Shown here: positions 26,821-35,716 of the stretch, in pieces
Position numbering within the stretch: the first letter of the stretch is position 1
Layout of the letters: each line of letters starts with the position of its first letter
Assembly (NCBI RefSeq): GCF_003049645.1
Contig: NZ_PYWK01000003.1
Coordinates: 62,001 to 126,000 of the forward strand
Source: Metasolibacillus fluoroglycofenilyticus
GTDB lineage: Bacteria > Bacillota > Bacilli > Bacillales_A > Planococcaceae
Direction: 5' to 3'
DNA length: 64,000 bases
Position numbers and translations under genes: made by a program
Notes under the pieces: model-generated
Seen by the model: only the letters and a program-made list of their open reading frames with translations
The model's database searches: none
What the model was told of the DNA's origin: nothing

Positions 26821-27981
26821 ATGGAATTTCAAGATATGAAGGAAAAATTTTTAACACTTTTAAATAATCAATCATTAATAGCCGCAACTATTAGTCAGCC
26901 TCGTTTAAAGTCAAATGATTTAAGGCGAGTGCGGCTAAAGCCTATCGAGCTTAAGGGTATTTATACGATTCAGCTTGAATATCAATATGAACGTATTTTG
27001 AAGCATGAAAATATACCTGTAGATTTATTTGCAGCAAAGCTTGAACAGTTGTTGGAGCAATTTCGCCAAATTCATGCACAATTTACTGACCAAACACTGC
27101 ATATTCAGCTATCAAAGAAAAATAAAGTATTATGGAAATCTGAGCAAACGAAGGAAAATAAGAAGATCAATTTAGCACATAATCGCCAAAAGCAATATTT
27201 ATTAGAAGAGACAACAATTCATCCATTTCTTGTGCGTCTTGGTGTTCAGGCTGAAAACGGTGCAATTAAAAAACAAAAATACGATAAATTCAAGCAAATC
27301 AATCGTTTTGTAGAATTTATTGATGATGCACTTGATTACTTGCCAAAAGACCGCACTATCCGCATATTAGACTTTGGCTCAGGCAAGTCTTATTTAACAT
27401 TTGCCCTGTATCATTATTTAAAAATAGTAAAAAATTTAGATATTCACGTGACAGGTCTTGATTTAAAGAAGGAAGTAATTGAAGAATGTAATCAAATTGC
27501 CCAAGATTTAGGCTACACCGACTTGCAATTTTTAGTTGGAGATATTCAAGATTTTAATGATGAAACAGCTGTCGATATGGTCGTCACATTACATGCCTGC
27601 GACATTGCAACAGATATGGCACTTGCCCGAGCGGTAAAGTGGGGAGCAAAAGTTATTTTAAGTGTTCCTTGCTGCCAGCACGAGTTGAATCGCCAATTGC
27701 TGTCACCTGCATTAGAAATTATGACACAGCATGGCTTAATTCGTGAACGCTTTGCTGCATTGGCAACTGATTCTATCCGCGCCCAATTGTTGTCACTCGT
27801 TGGTTACGAGGCACAATTGCTCGAATTTATTGATATGGAAAACACACCAAAAAATATTTTGATTCGTGCCTACTATACGGGCAAAAAACCAAGTGCTGAC
27901 GACCGGGCTAAATACGATGACTTCATCCAATTTTTAAGCGCTAAGCCATTTTTACAAAATGAACTACAAGGACTTCTCTGA
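26821..27981 (+). CDS. SAM-dependent methyltransferase, RNA-modification-like
   Basis: A 386-residue protein with an N-terminal domain of about 170 residues and a Rossmann methyltransferase domain: RILDFGSGKSYLTFALYHYL (motif I, about residues 180-199), VTGLDLKKEVIEEC (motif II) and VTLHACDIATD (motif IV). The following SVPCCQHELN motif resembles the PCC(Y/Q)H motif of the Methyltransf_32 group (METTL25/GSTCD/Trm13-like), several of which modify RNA. By analogy it may methylate RNA; the substrate is unproven. AAGAAGG precedes ATG. A single-gene unit. Confidence 0.82.
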   Translation: MEFQDMKEKFLTLLNNQSLIAATISQPRLKSNDLRRVRLKPIELKGIYTIQLEYQYERILKHENIPVDLFAAKLEQLLEQFRQIHAQFTDQTLHIQLSKKNKVLWKSEQTKENKKINLAHNRQKQYLLEETTIHPFLVRLGVQAENGAIKKQKYDKFKQINRFVEFIDDALDYLPKDRTIRILDFGSGKSYLTFALYHYLKIVKNLDIHVTGLDLKKEVIEECNQIAQDLGYTDLQFLVGDIQDFNDETAVDMVVTLHACDIATDMALARAVKWGAKVILSVPCCQHELNRQLLSPALEIMTQHGLIRERFAALATDSIRAQLLSLVGYEAQLLEFIDMENTPKNILIRAYYTGKKPSADDRAKYDDFIQFLSAKPFLQNELQGLL

Positions 27982-28000
27982 AAAACCATTTTAAGTAGCA

Positions 28001-28037
28001 CTCTTTGCGATGAGGATGGCGGCAATGTATTTTGACC
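28001..28037 (+). repeat. Family D post-terminator motif, copy 2
   Basis: CTCTTTGCGATGAGGATGGC followed by GGCAATGTATTTT closely matches 56157-56197 (CCCTTTGCGTAAAGGCTAGC, then GACAATTTATTTT) and loosely 10783-10820. All three follow the 3' end of a plus-strand gene. Confidence 0.6.
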
Positions 28038-28079
28038 ACCTTAGAAGCAAATTTTTTTGAACCAAGCATAACGTTATAT

Positions 28080-28183
28080 AGAAGTCTCTCACCTTTATAG
28101 GCGGTGAGTATTACACTCATTGTCAGCGGGCTCCTAGACGCCCGCCGACAATGAGGAGACTATCGCACACATGCATAACTTCT
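28080..28183 (+). other. Multi-hairpin structured element
   Basis: A closing stem AGAAGT (28080-28085) / ACTTCT (28178-28183) encloses hairpin CTCACC/GGTGAG (28088-28108) and a 16-bp hairpin CTCATTGTCAGCGGGC / GCCCGCCGACAATGAG (28116-28155) with one mismatch. It may be a structured RNA or the end of a decayed mobile element. The remaining parts of the 27982-28677 gap hold a family D motif and possible Pho sites but no credible gene. Confidence 0.55.
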
Positions 28184-28418
28184 AACTGAACAACTTTATC
28201 TGGGACACTAGACTAGAGTTAGTTAAGACGCCATTGATTATAGGAGCCGGACTATCATCTTCAAATTATTGGTAAAATCCTTGTGTAACGTCAGCTACGG
28301 TTTAATATTTTTGAATCTATAACCACAATTAGGGACTTGTTACAGTAATAACCCCCATTGAACATAACAAAATTTGTAAAACAGCAATATAAATCACCAT
28401 TTTCCGCTTTAATTGCAA

Positions 28419-28435
28419 TTTACATTACCTTTACA
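28419..28435 (+). promoter_or_regulatory. Possible PhoP box
   Basis: TTTACA at 28419 and 28430 form a direct repeat with 11-bp period, as in Bacillus PhoP sites (TTWACA-N5-TTWACA). Inverted TGTAAA motifs also occur near 28373 and 28590. The phosphate transport pair starts 240 bp downstream. Confidence 0.4.
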
Positions 28436-28677
28436 ATCAAAATTTGTTTATTGTATACACTATGTTGTTGCTGCATACAATATGAACGAAAACCTTATTC
28501 TATCAATATTTCCCGCACATATTTTTGCTAATGACTCCGAATATATATTCAAGTATGAACAAAATAAATATTACAGCAGTGTAAAAATTGTAAATAGAAA
28601 ATAAAAATATATTGATTTCATTAAGATTTTGTTATTATTAGGAGAGAAAATTTTCATATATGCTTAGGAGGCATTCC

Positions 28678-29298
28678 ATGTTTAGTTCAAGAAAATCAGA
28701 TCCATTTTTCGCAGCACTTCATAAAATTGCTGAAAATATGAGAGAAGCAGTTCATTACGCAAATGACTACCGCATTGAGACAGTGGCAGATTTAAAGGAA
28801 ATCAGCATTCGTATGAAGCAATACGAAACAGATGGCGATAAATTAATTCATGAATTAATCGTTATGTTAAATAAATCATTTATGACACCCATTGAGCGTG
28901 AAGATATTTTAGCATTAGCAATCCGTATGGATGATGTTTTAGATGGGACAGAGGGCTGTATTGCTCACTTCGAAATGTTCTCATTAAATGAAATTGATGA
29001 TTCAATGCGCAATTTCTTAGGATATATCGTAAAAAGCGCAGATGAAATTGTCAAAGCAATGACGCTTTTAAATAAAAAAGATTTAGTTGGTATGCGTCAA
29101 CATGCTATTTTAGTAAAGGATTATGAACGCCAATGTGATGAAGTATTACGCTCATCCATTAAAAAGTTATTCCTAAACGAAAAAGATCCAATTCGTCTAA
29201 TTAAATTTAAAGATATTTATGAGCAATTAGAAGAAATTGCAGACCACTGCCAAAATGTAGCGAATACTATCGAAACAATTATTATGCGCAACGCGTAA
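28678..29298 (+). CDS. DUF47 family phosphate transport accessory protein
   Basis: A 206-residue all-helical PhoU-like protein of the DUF47 family (Pit accessory protein). The pattern of charged helices, with EREDILALAIRMDDVLDGTEG (metal-binding E/D cluster of PhoU-like folds) near residue 80 and YEQLEEIADHCQNVANTIE near the C-terminus, is typical. It sits 18 bp upstream of pit, the usual pairing, and is thought to regulate Pit activity in the cytosol. ATG 28678 follows AGGAGG by 6 bases; the ATG at 28660 overlaps the ribosome site. Confidence 0.92.
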   Translation: MFSSRKSDPFFAALHKIAENMREAVHYANDYRIETVADLKEISIRMKQYETDGDKLIHELIVMLNKSFMTPIEREDILALAIRMDDVLDGTEGCIAHFEMFSLNEIDDSMRNFLGYIVKSADEIVKAMTLLNKKDLVGMRQHAILVKDYERQCDEVLRSSIKKLFLNEKDPIRLIKFKDIYEQLEEIADHCQNVANTIETIIMRNA

Positions 29299-29316
29299 AA
29301 GCAGGAGAAATAACTA

Positions 29317-30333
29317 ATGGAAACAATATTAATCCTTACAATTTTAGTCGTTATTTTTGCTCTAGCATTTGACTTTATTAACGGCTTCCATGATACAGCA
29401 AACGCCATTGCTACTTCAGTATCGACACGTGCATTACCACCTCGTACTGCGGTATTAATGGCTGCCATTATGAACTTTGTTGGAGCGATTACATTCGTTG
29501 GTGTTGCAAAAGCAATTGCAAGCGATATCGTCGATCCATTCGCATTATCGACACCTGAAGCACCCTTAATCGGTTCTGTCGTTATTTTAGCAGCATTATG
29601 TGCAGCGATTACTTGGAATTTATTAACTTGGTACTACGGTATTCCATCCAGCTCATCACATACGCTAATTGGTTCAATCGCTGGTGCAGCGATTGCTGCT
29701 GCTGGCTTTAATATTTTAAACTATCAAGGCTTCATTAAAATTATTCAAGCGCTTATATTCTCACCATTTATTGCGTTAGCAGTTGGTTTTTTAATGATGT
29801 CATTGTTTAAAGTAATCTTTAAAAACATGAACCTTTATAAAACGAACAAAGGCTTCCGCACAATGCAAATTGGTACAGCGGCATTACAAGCATTTACCCA
29901 CGGTACAAACGATGCTCAAAAGGCAATGGGTATTATTACGATGGCTTTAATCGCTGGAGGCATCCAATCACACGATGAGGTACAAGGCTGGGTGCGTTTT
30001 GCCTGTGCACTTGCAATGGGTCTAGGTACTTCTGTTGGTGGTTATAAAATCATCAAAACAGTCGGCGGTAAAATTATGAAAATTCGTCCAATTAACGGCG
30101 CAGCAGCTGACTTATCATCAGCAACTGTTATTTTTGGTGCAACGCTTCTACATTTACCCGTTTCAACAACGCATGTTATTTCATCTGCGATTATGGGTGT
30201 AGGTACTGCGCAACGTGTAAAGGACGTAAAATGGGGAACTGCTCGTAAAATTGTTATTACATGGGTAATTACAATGCCGATTTCAGCAATTATGGCAGCA
30301 GGTTTCTACTTCCTACTAAATCTTTTCTTTTAA
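29317..30333 (+). CDS. pit: Low-affinity inorganic phosphate transporter
   Basis: A 338-residue PiT family permease with about ten membrane helices in two inverted repeats. Each repeat has the family signature: DFINGFHDTANAIATSVST near residue 17 (variant of GANDxANxxGT) and HGTNDAQKAMGI near residue 195. PiT proteins import metal-phosphate with protons. It is the second gene of a DUF47-pit operon, with AGGAGAAATAACTA as ribosome site and a strong terminator at 30347. Confidence 0.95.
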   Translation: METILILTILVVIFALAFDFINGFHDTANAIATSVSTRALPPRTAVLMAAIMNFVGAITFVGVAKAIASDIVDPFALSTPEAPLIGSVVILAALCAAITWNLLTWYYGIPSSSSHTLIGSIAGAAIAAAGFNILNYQGFIKIIQALIFSPFIALAVGFLMMSLFKVIFKNMNLYKTNKGFRTMQIGTAALQAFTHGTNDAQKAMGIITMALIAGGIQSHDEVQGWVRFACALAMGLGTSVGGYKIIKTVGGKIMKIRPINGAAADLSSATVIFGATLLHLPVSTTHVISSAIMGVGTAQRVKDVKWGTARKIVITWVITMPISAIMAAGFYFLLNLFF

Positions 30334-30346
30334 CGAATACTATTGA

Positions 30347-30384
30347 AACGTCCGAAAGCACTGCTTTTCGGACGTTTTGTTCGT
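30347..30384 (+). terminator. Terminator of pit
   Basis: ACGTCCGAAA and TTTTCGGACGT pair around a short loop and run into TTTG; a member of the GTCC(A/G)AAA stem set. Confidence 0.85.
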
Positions 30385-30577
30385 GTTTTATGAAATAATA
30401 GCCATATAAAAGTAAGCGACTTGTTTCAAAAGATAATAACACCAAATTCAACAGCTTTTCTTGTGAATTTTCCATTGCCTTAAAACCTCTCAGCCTTTTC
30501 ACACACCTTTTATTTTATAGAAATTGTACTCAACCTCAAAACCTTGTAAACTCTTAAGTAAGAAAGGGGTTTCTATT

Positions 30578-32689
30578 ATGCAGAAATTTTCTATTTTCGT
30601 TACTAGACATGCGAAAGCGATTGTTAGCATTTGGATTGTCTTTTTCCTCATTATGGGCTACTTTGCTCTACAACTACCAGGTAAACTACAGGGCGATGGC
30701 TTCTTTGTAAAAGATGACCATAGTAGAACAATGCAGGAATTAAGTGAAACATTCGATTTACCAGCTAAAACGATTTTCGTCCTATTTGAAAATAAAACAA
30801 ATGATGAAATTACAGTAGCACTCGAGAAGCTAGAACAAGTCGAGACAATTAAAGAAATTGTCTCCCCTATTGGCATTTCGCAATTGCGAAAAGATAATTA
30901 TGCCTATGCGATGTTGCATTTTGGCAATGATGTTAGCGACTATTTTCCAGTAGTCGATGAAATCCGCGATATTTTAGCATATGACAATCACATATCTATT
31001 ACAGGTGAGCCAGCTATTTCAAAGGATATTAATGTGGCTAGCCAAAAAGATTTGATGCAGGCGGAGGCAATCGGTTTACCTATCGCCTTAATCATTCTCT
31101 TATTGGCATTTGGTACTGTCGTTGCCTCGCTCCTCCCTATTATTATAGGAGCTGCAACAGTTATTGTAGCATTCGGTGTTTTAACCTTATTTAGTGGTAC
31201 CTTTGATTTGTCCATCTTCATATTAAATATCGTGCCAATGCTTGGGCTCGCTTTAAGCATTGACTTTGCCCTATTATTTATTAATCGTTACCGTGAGGAG
31301 CGCCATACGAAAAGCATCCCACAAGCTGTGCAAATTGCGATTCAAACAGCTGGTCGTTCCATCGTTTTCTCAGCATTATGCGTAATGATTGGGCTAGGTG
31401 CAATGGTCGTTATCGAGGTAGAAATTTTCCAAAATATCGCATTAGGTGGCTCTGTTGTCGTTTTTTTAGCTATTATTTCAGGCTTAACATTACTGCCAGC
31501 AACAATTGTTTTGCTAGGTGACCGCTTAAATAAATGGCGATTAATACGCGTCACACAGGCCACATCAAAGTGGCAAGCATTTGCAGCCTTCGTTATGCGT
31601 AAACCAGTGCTTATTATCGTTGTCGCATTTGCATTACTAGGTGCTGCAATGATTCCAGTGAAAGACATGGACTTAACGATTCCATCTAAGGAGTCTTTAC
31701 CAAGTGCGTATGAATCCCGCGCAACTTTTGACAAAATGGAAGAGGCATTTGATTTCGGTGCAGATGCGGTCGTTTACTTACTGGCAGAACGCGAAGATGG
31801 TTGGGATAATGAGGATGGCTTAACGAAAATCCTTGCTATTCAACAGCAGCTAGAGCAGGAAGCGCTTGTCAAACAAGTTGATTCGCTGTTTACAGCAACA
31901 CAGATAGATTCTGTGGAAATATGGCAAGCAGCTAACGCTGATCCAAATAGTCAAGGTCTACTCCTTGCTGCACAAAGTCATTTTATTCAGGATGATAAAA
32001 TGTATATGGCTGTTCACTTAGATACAAATGGTGCATCAACTGAAGCACAAGATTTCGTACGTGAATGGAAGAATAAAGATTTAGATATCTCCTTCTCATT
32101 GGCTGGTGCACCGAAATTCAATCAAGAAATTTTCGATGAAATAGCTAATAAAATCGGGCTTGCATTAATTATTATTATGATTACTACATTCATTATTTTA
32201 ATGATTGCATTCCGCTCGATTTTAATTCCGGTCAAGGCGATTATTATGAATGTAATTGGGCTTGCTTCGACATTCGGTCTCATCGTTTATATATTCCAAT
32301 ATGGGCATTTCGGAATAGAGGCAGGCACTGTTGTGCTCATTATGCCTGTAATTGTTTTCTGCCTAGTGTTTGGGCTAAGTATGGACTATGAGGTGTTTTT
32401 AATTTCACGTATTCAAGAGGAATATTTAAAAGGTGCGAATAACACGAAAGCAACTGTCGATGGGCTTGTCTCGACAAGCAAAATTATTACGTCCGCAGCA
32501 TTGATTATGATTGTTATTACAGGTGCTTTTGCTTTTACAGACGTAATGCCTGTTAAACAAATCGGTGTCGGTATAGCGATTGCAATCGCCATTGATGCAA
32601 CAATTATTCGTTTAATGCTCGTACCAAGCTTAATGAAATTATTCGGGGACTGGAATTGGTGGTTGCCATTCACGAAGCGTGGCAAATAG
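30578..32689 (+). CDS. MMPL family transporter (YdfJ-like)
   Basis: A 703-residue RND-superfamily membrane protein with 12 predicted helices in two halves, each with one N-terminal helix, an extracytoplasmic domain and five clustered helices. The first half has GLALSIDFALLFINRYREER and the second FGLSMDYEVFLISRIQEEY, the Asp/Tyr-containing proton-relay motif of MMPL proteins. Such proteins export lipids or hydrophobic compounds; the cargo is unknown. ATG 30578 follows AAAGGGG by about 9 bases; a start at 30524 has no ribosome site. It is a single-gene unit without an adjacent TetR or MarR regulator. Confidence 0.92.
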   Translation: MQKFSIFVTRHAKAIVSIWIVFFLIMGYFALQLPGKLQGDGFFVKDDHSRTMQELSETFDLPAKTIFVLFENKTNDEITVALEKLEQVETIKEIVSPIGISQLRKDNYAYAMLHFGNDVSDYFPVVDEIRDILAYDNHISITGEPAISKDINVASQKDLMQAEAIGLPIALIILLLAFGTVVASLLPIIIGAATVIVAFGVLTLFSGTFDLSIFILNIVPMLGLALSIDFALLFINRYREERHTKSIPQAVQIAIQTAGRSIVFSALCVMIGLGAMVVIEVEIFQNIALGGSVVVFLAIISGLTLLPATIVLLGDRLNKWRLIRVTQATSKWQAFAAFVMRKPVLIIVVAFALLGAAMIPVKDMDLTIPSKESLPSAYESRATFDKMEEAFDFGADAVVYLLAEREDGWDNEDGLTKILAIQQQLEQEALVKQVDSLFTATQIDSVEIWQAANADPNSQGLLLAAQSHFIQDDKMYMAVHLDTNGASTEAQDFVREWKNKDLDISFSLAGAPKFNQEIFDEIANKIGLALIIIMITTFIILMIAFRSILIPVKAIIMNVIGLASTFGLIVYIFQYGHFGIEAGTVVLIMPVIVFCLVFGLSMDYEVFLISRIQEEYLKGANNTKATVDGLVSTSKIITSAALIMIVITGAFAFTDVMPVKQIGVGIAIAIAIDATIIRLMLVPSLMKLFGDWNWWLPFTKRGK

Positions 32690-32704
32690 GGGAAAGTTGT
32701 CTGC

Positions 32705-32783
32705 TTACGAGCGAATTGCTTTCTTTTATGAGCGAATTTGCCTCACTTATGAGCGAATTCACATGCTTTATGAGCGAATCGGG
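32705..32783 (+). repeat. 21-bp tandem repeat (four units)
   Basis: GAGCGAAT occurs at 32709, 32730, 32751 and 32772, exactly 21 bp apart, with looser flanks (TTATGAGCGAATT). One frame reads four heptads with the core YERI. That frame opens with a GTG inside the MMPL stop region, without ribosome site, and runs into a terminator, so I treat it as a minisatellite, not a gene. Confidence 0.85.
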
Positions 32784-32828
32784 TTTTTAGTCGCTTCTCT
32801 TTTCACCGCTATTATCGAAGCAACAATA

Positions 32829-32873
32829 AAAGCGTCCAAAATGCCGGCTTTGCACGGCTTTTTGGACAGCTTC
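32829..32873. terminator. Terminator (GTCCAAAA type)
   Basis: AGCGTCCAAAATGCC and GGCTTTTTGGACAGC form the stem. It lies between the convergent MMPL and esterase genes and shares its stem with 12671-12713. Confidence 0.85.
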
Positions 32874-32886
32874 CTCTAACCTTTTC

Positions 32887-33489
32887 TTATTCAAAAATAT
32901 TTGTATACCAAGCTTTCGCTGCTTGTACCTCTGGCATCGTAAGCTGATGACCATGGTTGAACCATGCAGTTTCGACATTTGCACCATGCGCCTGTAACAT
33001 TTGCTGTAATTGCTCTGATTCCTGTGGCGGACACATGAAATCATTCGTTCCAGCACCAATCCAGACATCTACATTGGACAAGTTTGGAATTTCTGCCTCG
33101 CGATTTGGTACCATTGGATGATGTAAAATTGCTGCACGCAACGCATTTTCGTGATGGAACAATAAGCTCCCTGCAATATTTGCTCCGTTTGAATAGCCAA
33201 TCGCAATGACTTGATTTTGGTCGAATTTATAGTCTACCGATGCCTGCTGTACGAAATCCTTTAATTCCTTTGTACGGAATAATAAATCTTCCATATCAAA
33301 TACACCTTCCGCAACTCGGCGGAAAAAACGTGGCATGCCGTTTTCTATCACATTGCCTCGAACGCTTAATATATTCGCATTCACATCAATTTCCTTCGCT
33401 AAGCCAATTAAATCTTGCTCTGTCCCACCTGTACCATGTAGCAATAATAATGTACGTCCATTTGTGCCATGCTCAAAAATATGCTGCAT
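32887..33489 (-). CDS. Alpha/beta hydrolase, phospholipase/carboxylesterase type
   Basis: A 200-residue alpha/beta hydrolase. LLLLHGTGGTEQDL supplies the oxyanion-hole segment, GYSNG the nucleophile elbow (Ser about 101), GTNDFMCPP the acid and NHGHQLTM the catalytic His. Size and motifs match the MhqD/YodD group of Bacillus, esterases induced by quinones and diamide, but no mhq operon partner is adjacent. ATG 33489 is preferred (AAAGGG 8 bases upstream) over a GTG at 33498. It is a single gene or the last of a small group with the two short genes upstream. Confidence 0.88.
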   Translation of the reverse strand: MQHIFEHGTNGRTLLLLHGTGGTEQDLIGLAKEIDVNANILSVRGNVIENGMPRFFRRVAEGVFDMEDLLFRTKELKDFVQQASVDYKFDQNQVIAIGYSNGANIAGSLLFHHENALRAAILHHPMVPNREAEIPNLSNVDVWIGAGTNDFMCPPQESEQLQQMLQAHGANVETAWFNHGHQLTMPEVQAAKAWYTNIFE

Positions 33490-33505
33490 GTTCTCCACCC
33501 TTTCA

Positions 33506-33700
33506 TTATCTCGAATTCAAGACAATTATAGTTGGTGCTTTGTCTGGCGTCAATAAACTTGACTCGTCTGTTGATATTGGTTCACCATCTTGATTCGGCG
33601 CCTCATAAAAGTTAAAGAACAATAGCATAACAATAGCCACAAGCAATGAAGCACCAACAATTATGCTGACAAGCATCAGTGCAAATTTCTTTCCATCCAT
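33506..33700 (-). CDS. Small single-helix membrane protein
   Basis: A 64-residue protein with one hydrophobic helix (about residues 7-30, LMLVSIIVGASLLVAIVMLLFFNF) and a short polar tail. The very good ribosome site AAGGAGGAGC spaced 6 bases before ATG argues that it is real. It lies 13 bp after a conserved-looking hypothetical gene and 16 bp before the esterase, so the three are probably cotranscribed. Function unknown. Confidence 0.7.
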   Translation of the reverse strand: MDGKKFALMLVSIIVGASLLVAIVMLLFFNFYEAPNQDGEPISTDESSLLTPDKAPTIIVLNSR

Positions 33701-33713
33701 TTATAGCTCCTCC

Positions 33714-34175
33714 TTACTTTGAAGGTCTAAATCCTTCTTCGCGTAAATACTCCTCTGCCGCCTCGCGTGTACCAAAAGCTTCCTCTAAATTATTTTGATG
33801 ATACACAGCCCATGAACGATTTTCATAAATTAGCTCTAATTGTGTGCCTTCACGAGAACGCCATAGCTCAACAATCGGCTCTTCCTCTGCATCTTCAGAT
33901 AAATAGGCGATAGAGGCTGCAATAATAGTACGTAATGCTTGTTCACCGTAGTCACGAATGTTGACAAGCCCTTTATCATTCGCCTCTTTTTCATACTGTA
34001 ATAAATCGCCAACAAACACAAAGCCATTGCCGTTTGGATGCAATTTTTCAACAACGATTGTCTTTTCATACAGGCTATTTTCAAAGTGATAATTCAATCT
34101 TTTTAATGATATTTCTTTTTTCGTTAACTCAGGGAATGTTTCAATAATCGCCTGCTTTTGTTCAAATGTCAGCAT
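33714..34175 (-). CDS. Uncharacterised cytoplasmic protein
   Basis: A 153-residue soluble acidic protein with no signal peptide or membrane segment. The N-terminal TFEQKQAIIETFPELTKKEISLKRLNYHFE and the segment HPNGNGFVFVGDLLQY look like a conserved Bacillales hypothetical family, but I cannot name a function. AAAAGGAGC lies before ATG. It is followed closely by the small membrane protein and the esterase on the same strand. Confidence 0.75.
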   Translation of the reverse strand: MLTFEQKQAIIETFPELTKKEISLKRLNYHFENSLYEKTIVVEKLHPNGNGFVFVGDLLQYEKEANDKGLVNIRDYGEQALRTIIAASIAYLSEDAEEEPIVELWRSREGTQLELIYENRSWAVYHQNNLEEAFGTREAAEEYLREEGFRPSK

Positions 34176-34208
34176 AATATGCTCCTTTTAATAAAAGTTT
34201 TTGAAAGG

Positions 34209-35288
34209 TTATAACGTTTTCGTTGCCGCATCCTTAATTTTAGTGCGCTCTTCATAAATATTTTTTACAATTACTTTTATAACCGCATATGTTGGGATAG
34301 CAATTAAAATGCCGATAAATCCAGCAATATTTCCTGCCGCCAAGATGATTGTAATTACTGTTAACGGATGGATATCAAGCGATTTCCCCATAATATTAGG
34401 TGTAATCAAATTGCTCTCAATTTGCTGCGCTGCGAGGGTAATAACAGCTACCCAAACAACTAAGATTGGCTTTTGAATAAGCGCAATAATAAGTGCTGGT
34501 ATAAGTGAAATCCATGGGCCAATGAATGGAATCATATTCATAAAGAACGCCAATATTGCTAGTAGTAACGAGTAATCTAAATCAATAATTAAATAACCAA
34601 TATACATCATTAATGCGAGTAAAAAGCTAATTAATACTTGTCCCTGTACATAGCTGCGCAATACTGAATCGATATCTTCTAACGTCTTCTTAATCCAAGA
34701 ACGACGCTCTCCAGTAAATAATCCATAAAGACGAGGAGCAAACTTTTCATGGTCCTTCAACATAAAAATAAAGAAGAACGGCACAAGAATAAGCGTAAAT
34801 GTCGCAGATACCGCGCCACTGACAACAGTTACAATCATTTTGCTGCCCTTTACAGCGATATCTTGCACAGAGTTAGAAATGGAATCAACAAACTGTTCGA
34901 CTTGTGGTGGCCAATGGTCTTTATTTGCAAGTACATAGTCTGTCGTTTCTTGGATTTTTTCTCCAATATACGGTGCATTATCAACTAAATTATTCACTTG
35001 CTTTGAGATTGGTGTACCAATTAACAATAAAAATCCTGAAAGCCCTGCTACTAATAGCACAACAATAATAATTAAGCTCCCCCATCTCGGTACACCCCGC
35101 TTCTCAACAAGGCGTTGTAGCGGCTCTGTAACATAATAAAGGACGCCCCCCAACAACAAAGGAATAAAGACTGTTTTTAAAATAATTATAAACGGGCTAA
35201 AAATAGCACGAATTTCTATAAAATACTTCACAATAAGCAGTGATAGTAGCAAACCGATTGCTAATTGAAACCATAATTTCTTTGTCAT
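34209..35288 (-). CDS. AI-2E family transporter
   Basis: A 359-residue membrane protein with about eight helices. The C-terminal block NMIPFIGPWISLIPALIIAL and the stretch NLITPNIMGKSLDIHPLTVI are the recognisable AI-2E (TqsA/YdiK/YtvI) family motifs. The family name derives from autoinducer-2 export, but many members act in sodium/proton exchange or are unassigned, so the cargo is not claimed. GGGGTGGAAAT precedes ATG. It lies 33 bp upstream of the 33714-34175 gene on the same strand and may head that operon. Confidence 0.9.
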   Translation of the reverse strand: MTKKLWFQLAIGLLLSLLIVKYFIEIRAIFSPFIIILKTVFIPLLLGGVLYYVTEPLQRLVEKRGVPRWGSLIIIVVLLVAGLSGFLLLIGTPISKQVNNLVDNAPYIGEKIQETTDYVLANKDHWPPQVEQFVDSISNSVQDIAVKGSKMIVTVVSGAVSATFTLILVPFFFIFMLKDHEKFAPRLYGLFTGERRSWIKKTLEDIDSVLRSYVQGQVLISFLLALMMYIGYLIIDLDYSLLLAILAFFMNMIPFIGPWISLIPALIIALIQKPILVVWVAVITLAAQQIESNLITPNIMGKSLDIHPLTVITIILAAGNIAGFIGILIAIPTYAVIKVIVKNIYEERTKIKDAATKTL

Positions 35289-35405
35289 ATTTCCACCCCA
35301 ATCATCATCTATCTATTAGCAATAATCGCATATAGACCAAAAAAATACAATCTTTGATAGCTAAAAAACACATTAATATGGTAGTTTAATTCATCTAAAA
35401 TACAA

Positions 35406-35450
35406 AAAGGTATAGAAAAGCAAATGATTCGCTTTTCTATACCTCTTTTA
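35406..35450. terminator. Terminator beyond pepF
   Basis: A perfect 14-bp stem AGGTATAGAAAAGC / GCTTTTCTATACCT with T-rich tails on both sides. It is the natural terminator of pepF but is separated from its stop codon by a 264-bp family A repeat. Confidence 0.9.
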
Positions 35451-35452
35451 TG

Positions 35453-35716
35453 TCAATTATGCCAAGGCCTAATTTCTTCTAGATTTCTCCTAGTTATTTG
35501 ACAGAAGTTAACCTCAAACCGCCACGTCCTGTGACACCCGCCAAAGCTCGAGCAGTTGGTGAGTGTTTGGACACCTGCTGAAATCGTTATAATGCTTGCA
35601 TTCGTCTCGCCACCTATAGAGATAGAAGATTCCTGTACCTGTCGCTTCGCTTTCGATACAAAAATAATTTGGCTGCTGCGGTTACTCGTTGCAAAAAACA
35701 TTGCTAAAGGAAGTTA
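35453..35716 (+). repeat. Family A dispersed repeat
   Basis: It starts TCAATTATGCCAAGGCCTAA, then TTTGACAGAAGTTAACCTC, CCTGTGACACCCGCC, GCCACCTATAGAGATAGAAG, the CGCTTCGCTTTCGATACAAA block and ends GGTTACTCGTTGC...GGAAGTTAC. The last bases contain the stop codon of pepF (35714-35716). Together with the terminator it fills most of the 35289-35713 gap. Confidence 0.85.

Noticed and set aside
28413-28604. A 63-codon open frame in the 28 kb gap
   Set aside because: No ribosome site, low-complexity AT-rich composition, and it spans the putative Pho repeats; not called as a gene.
32705-32783. Possible CRISPR array
   Set aside because: Units are 21 bp and contiguous, with no separate unique spacers and only a short conserved core; a simple tandem repeat.
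32679-32879. A 66-codon frame covering the 21-bp repeat
   Set aside because: It starts at a GTG within the MMPL stop region, has no ribosome site and reads through a terminator hairpin; treated as a tandem repeat.
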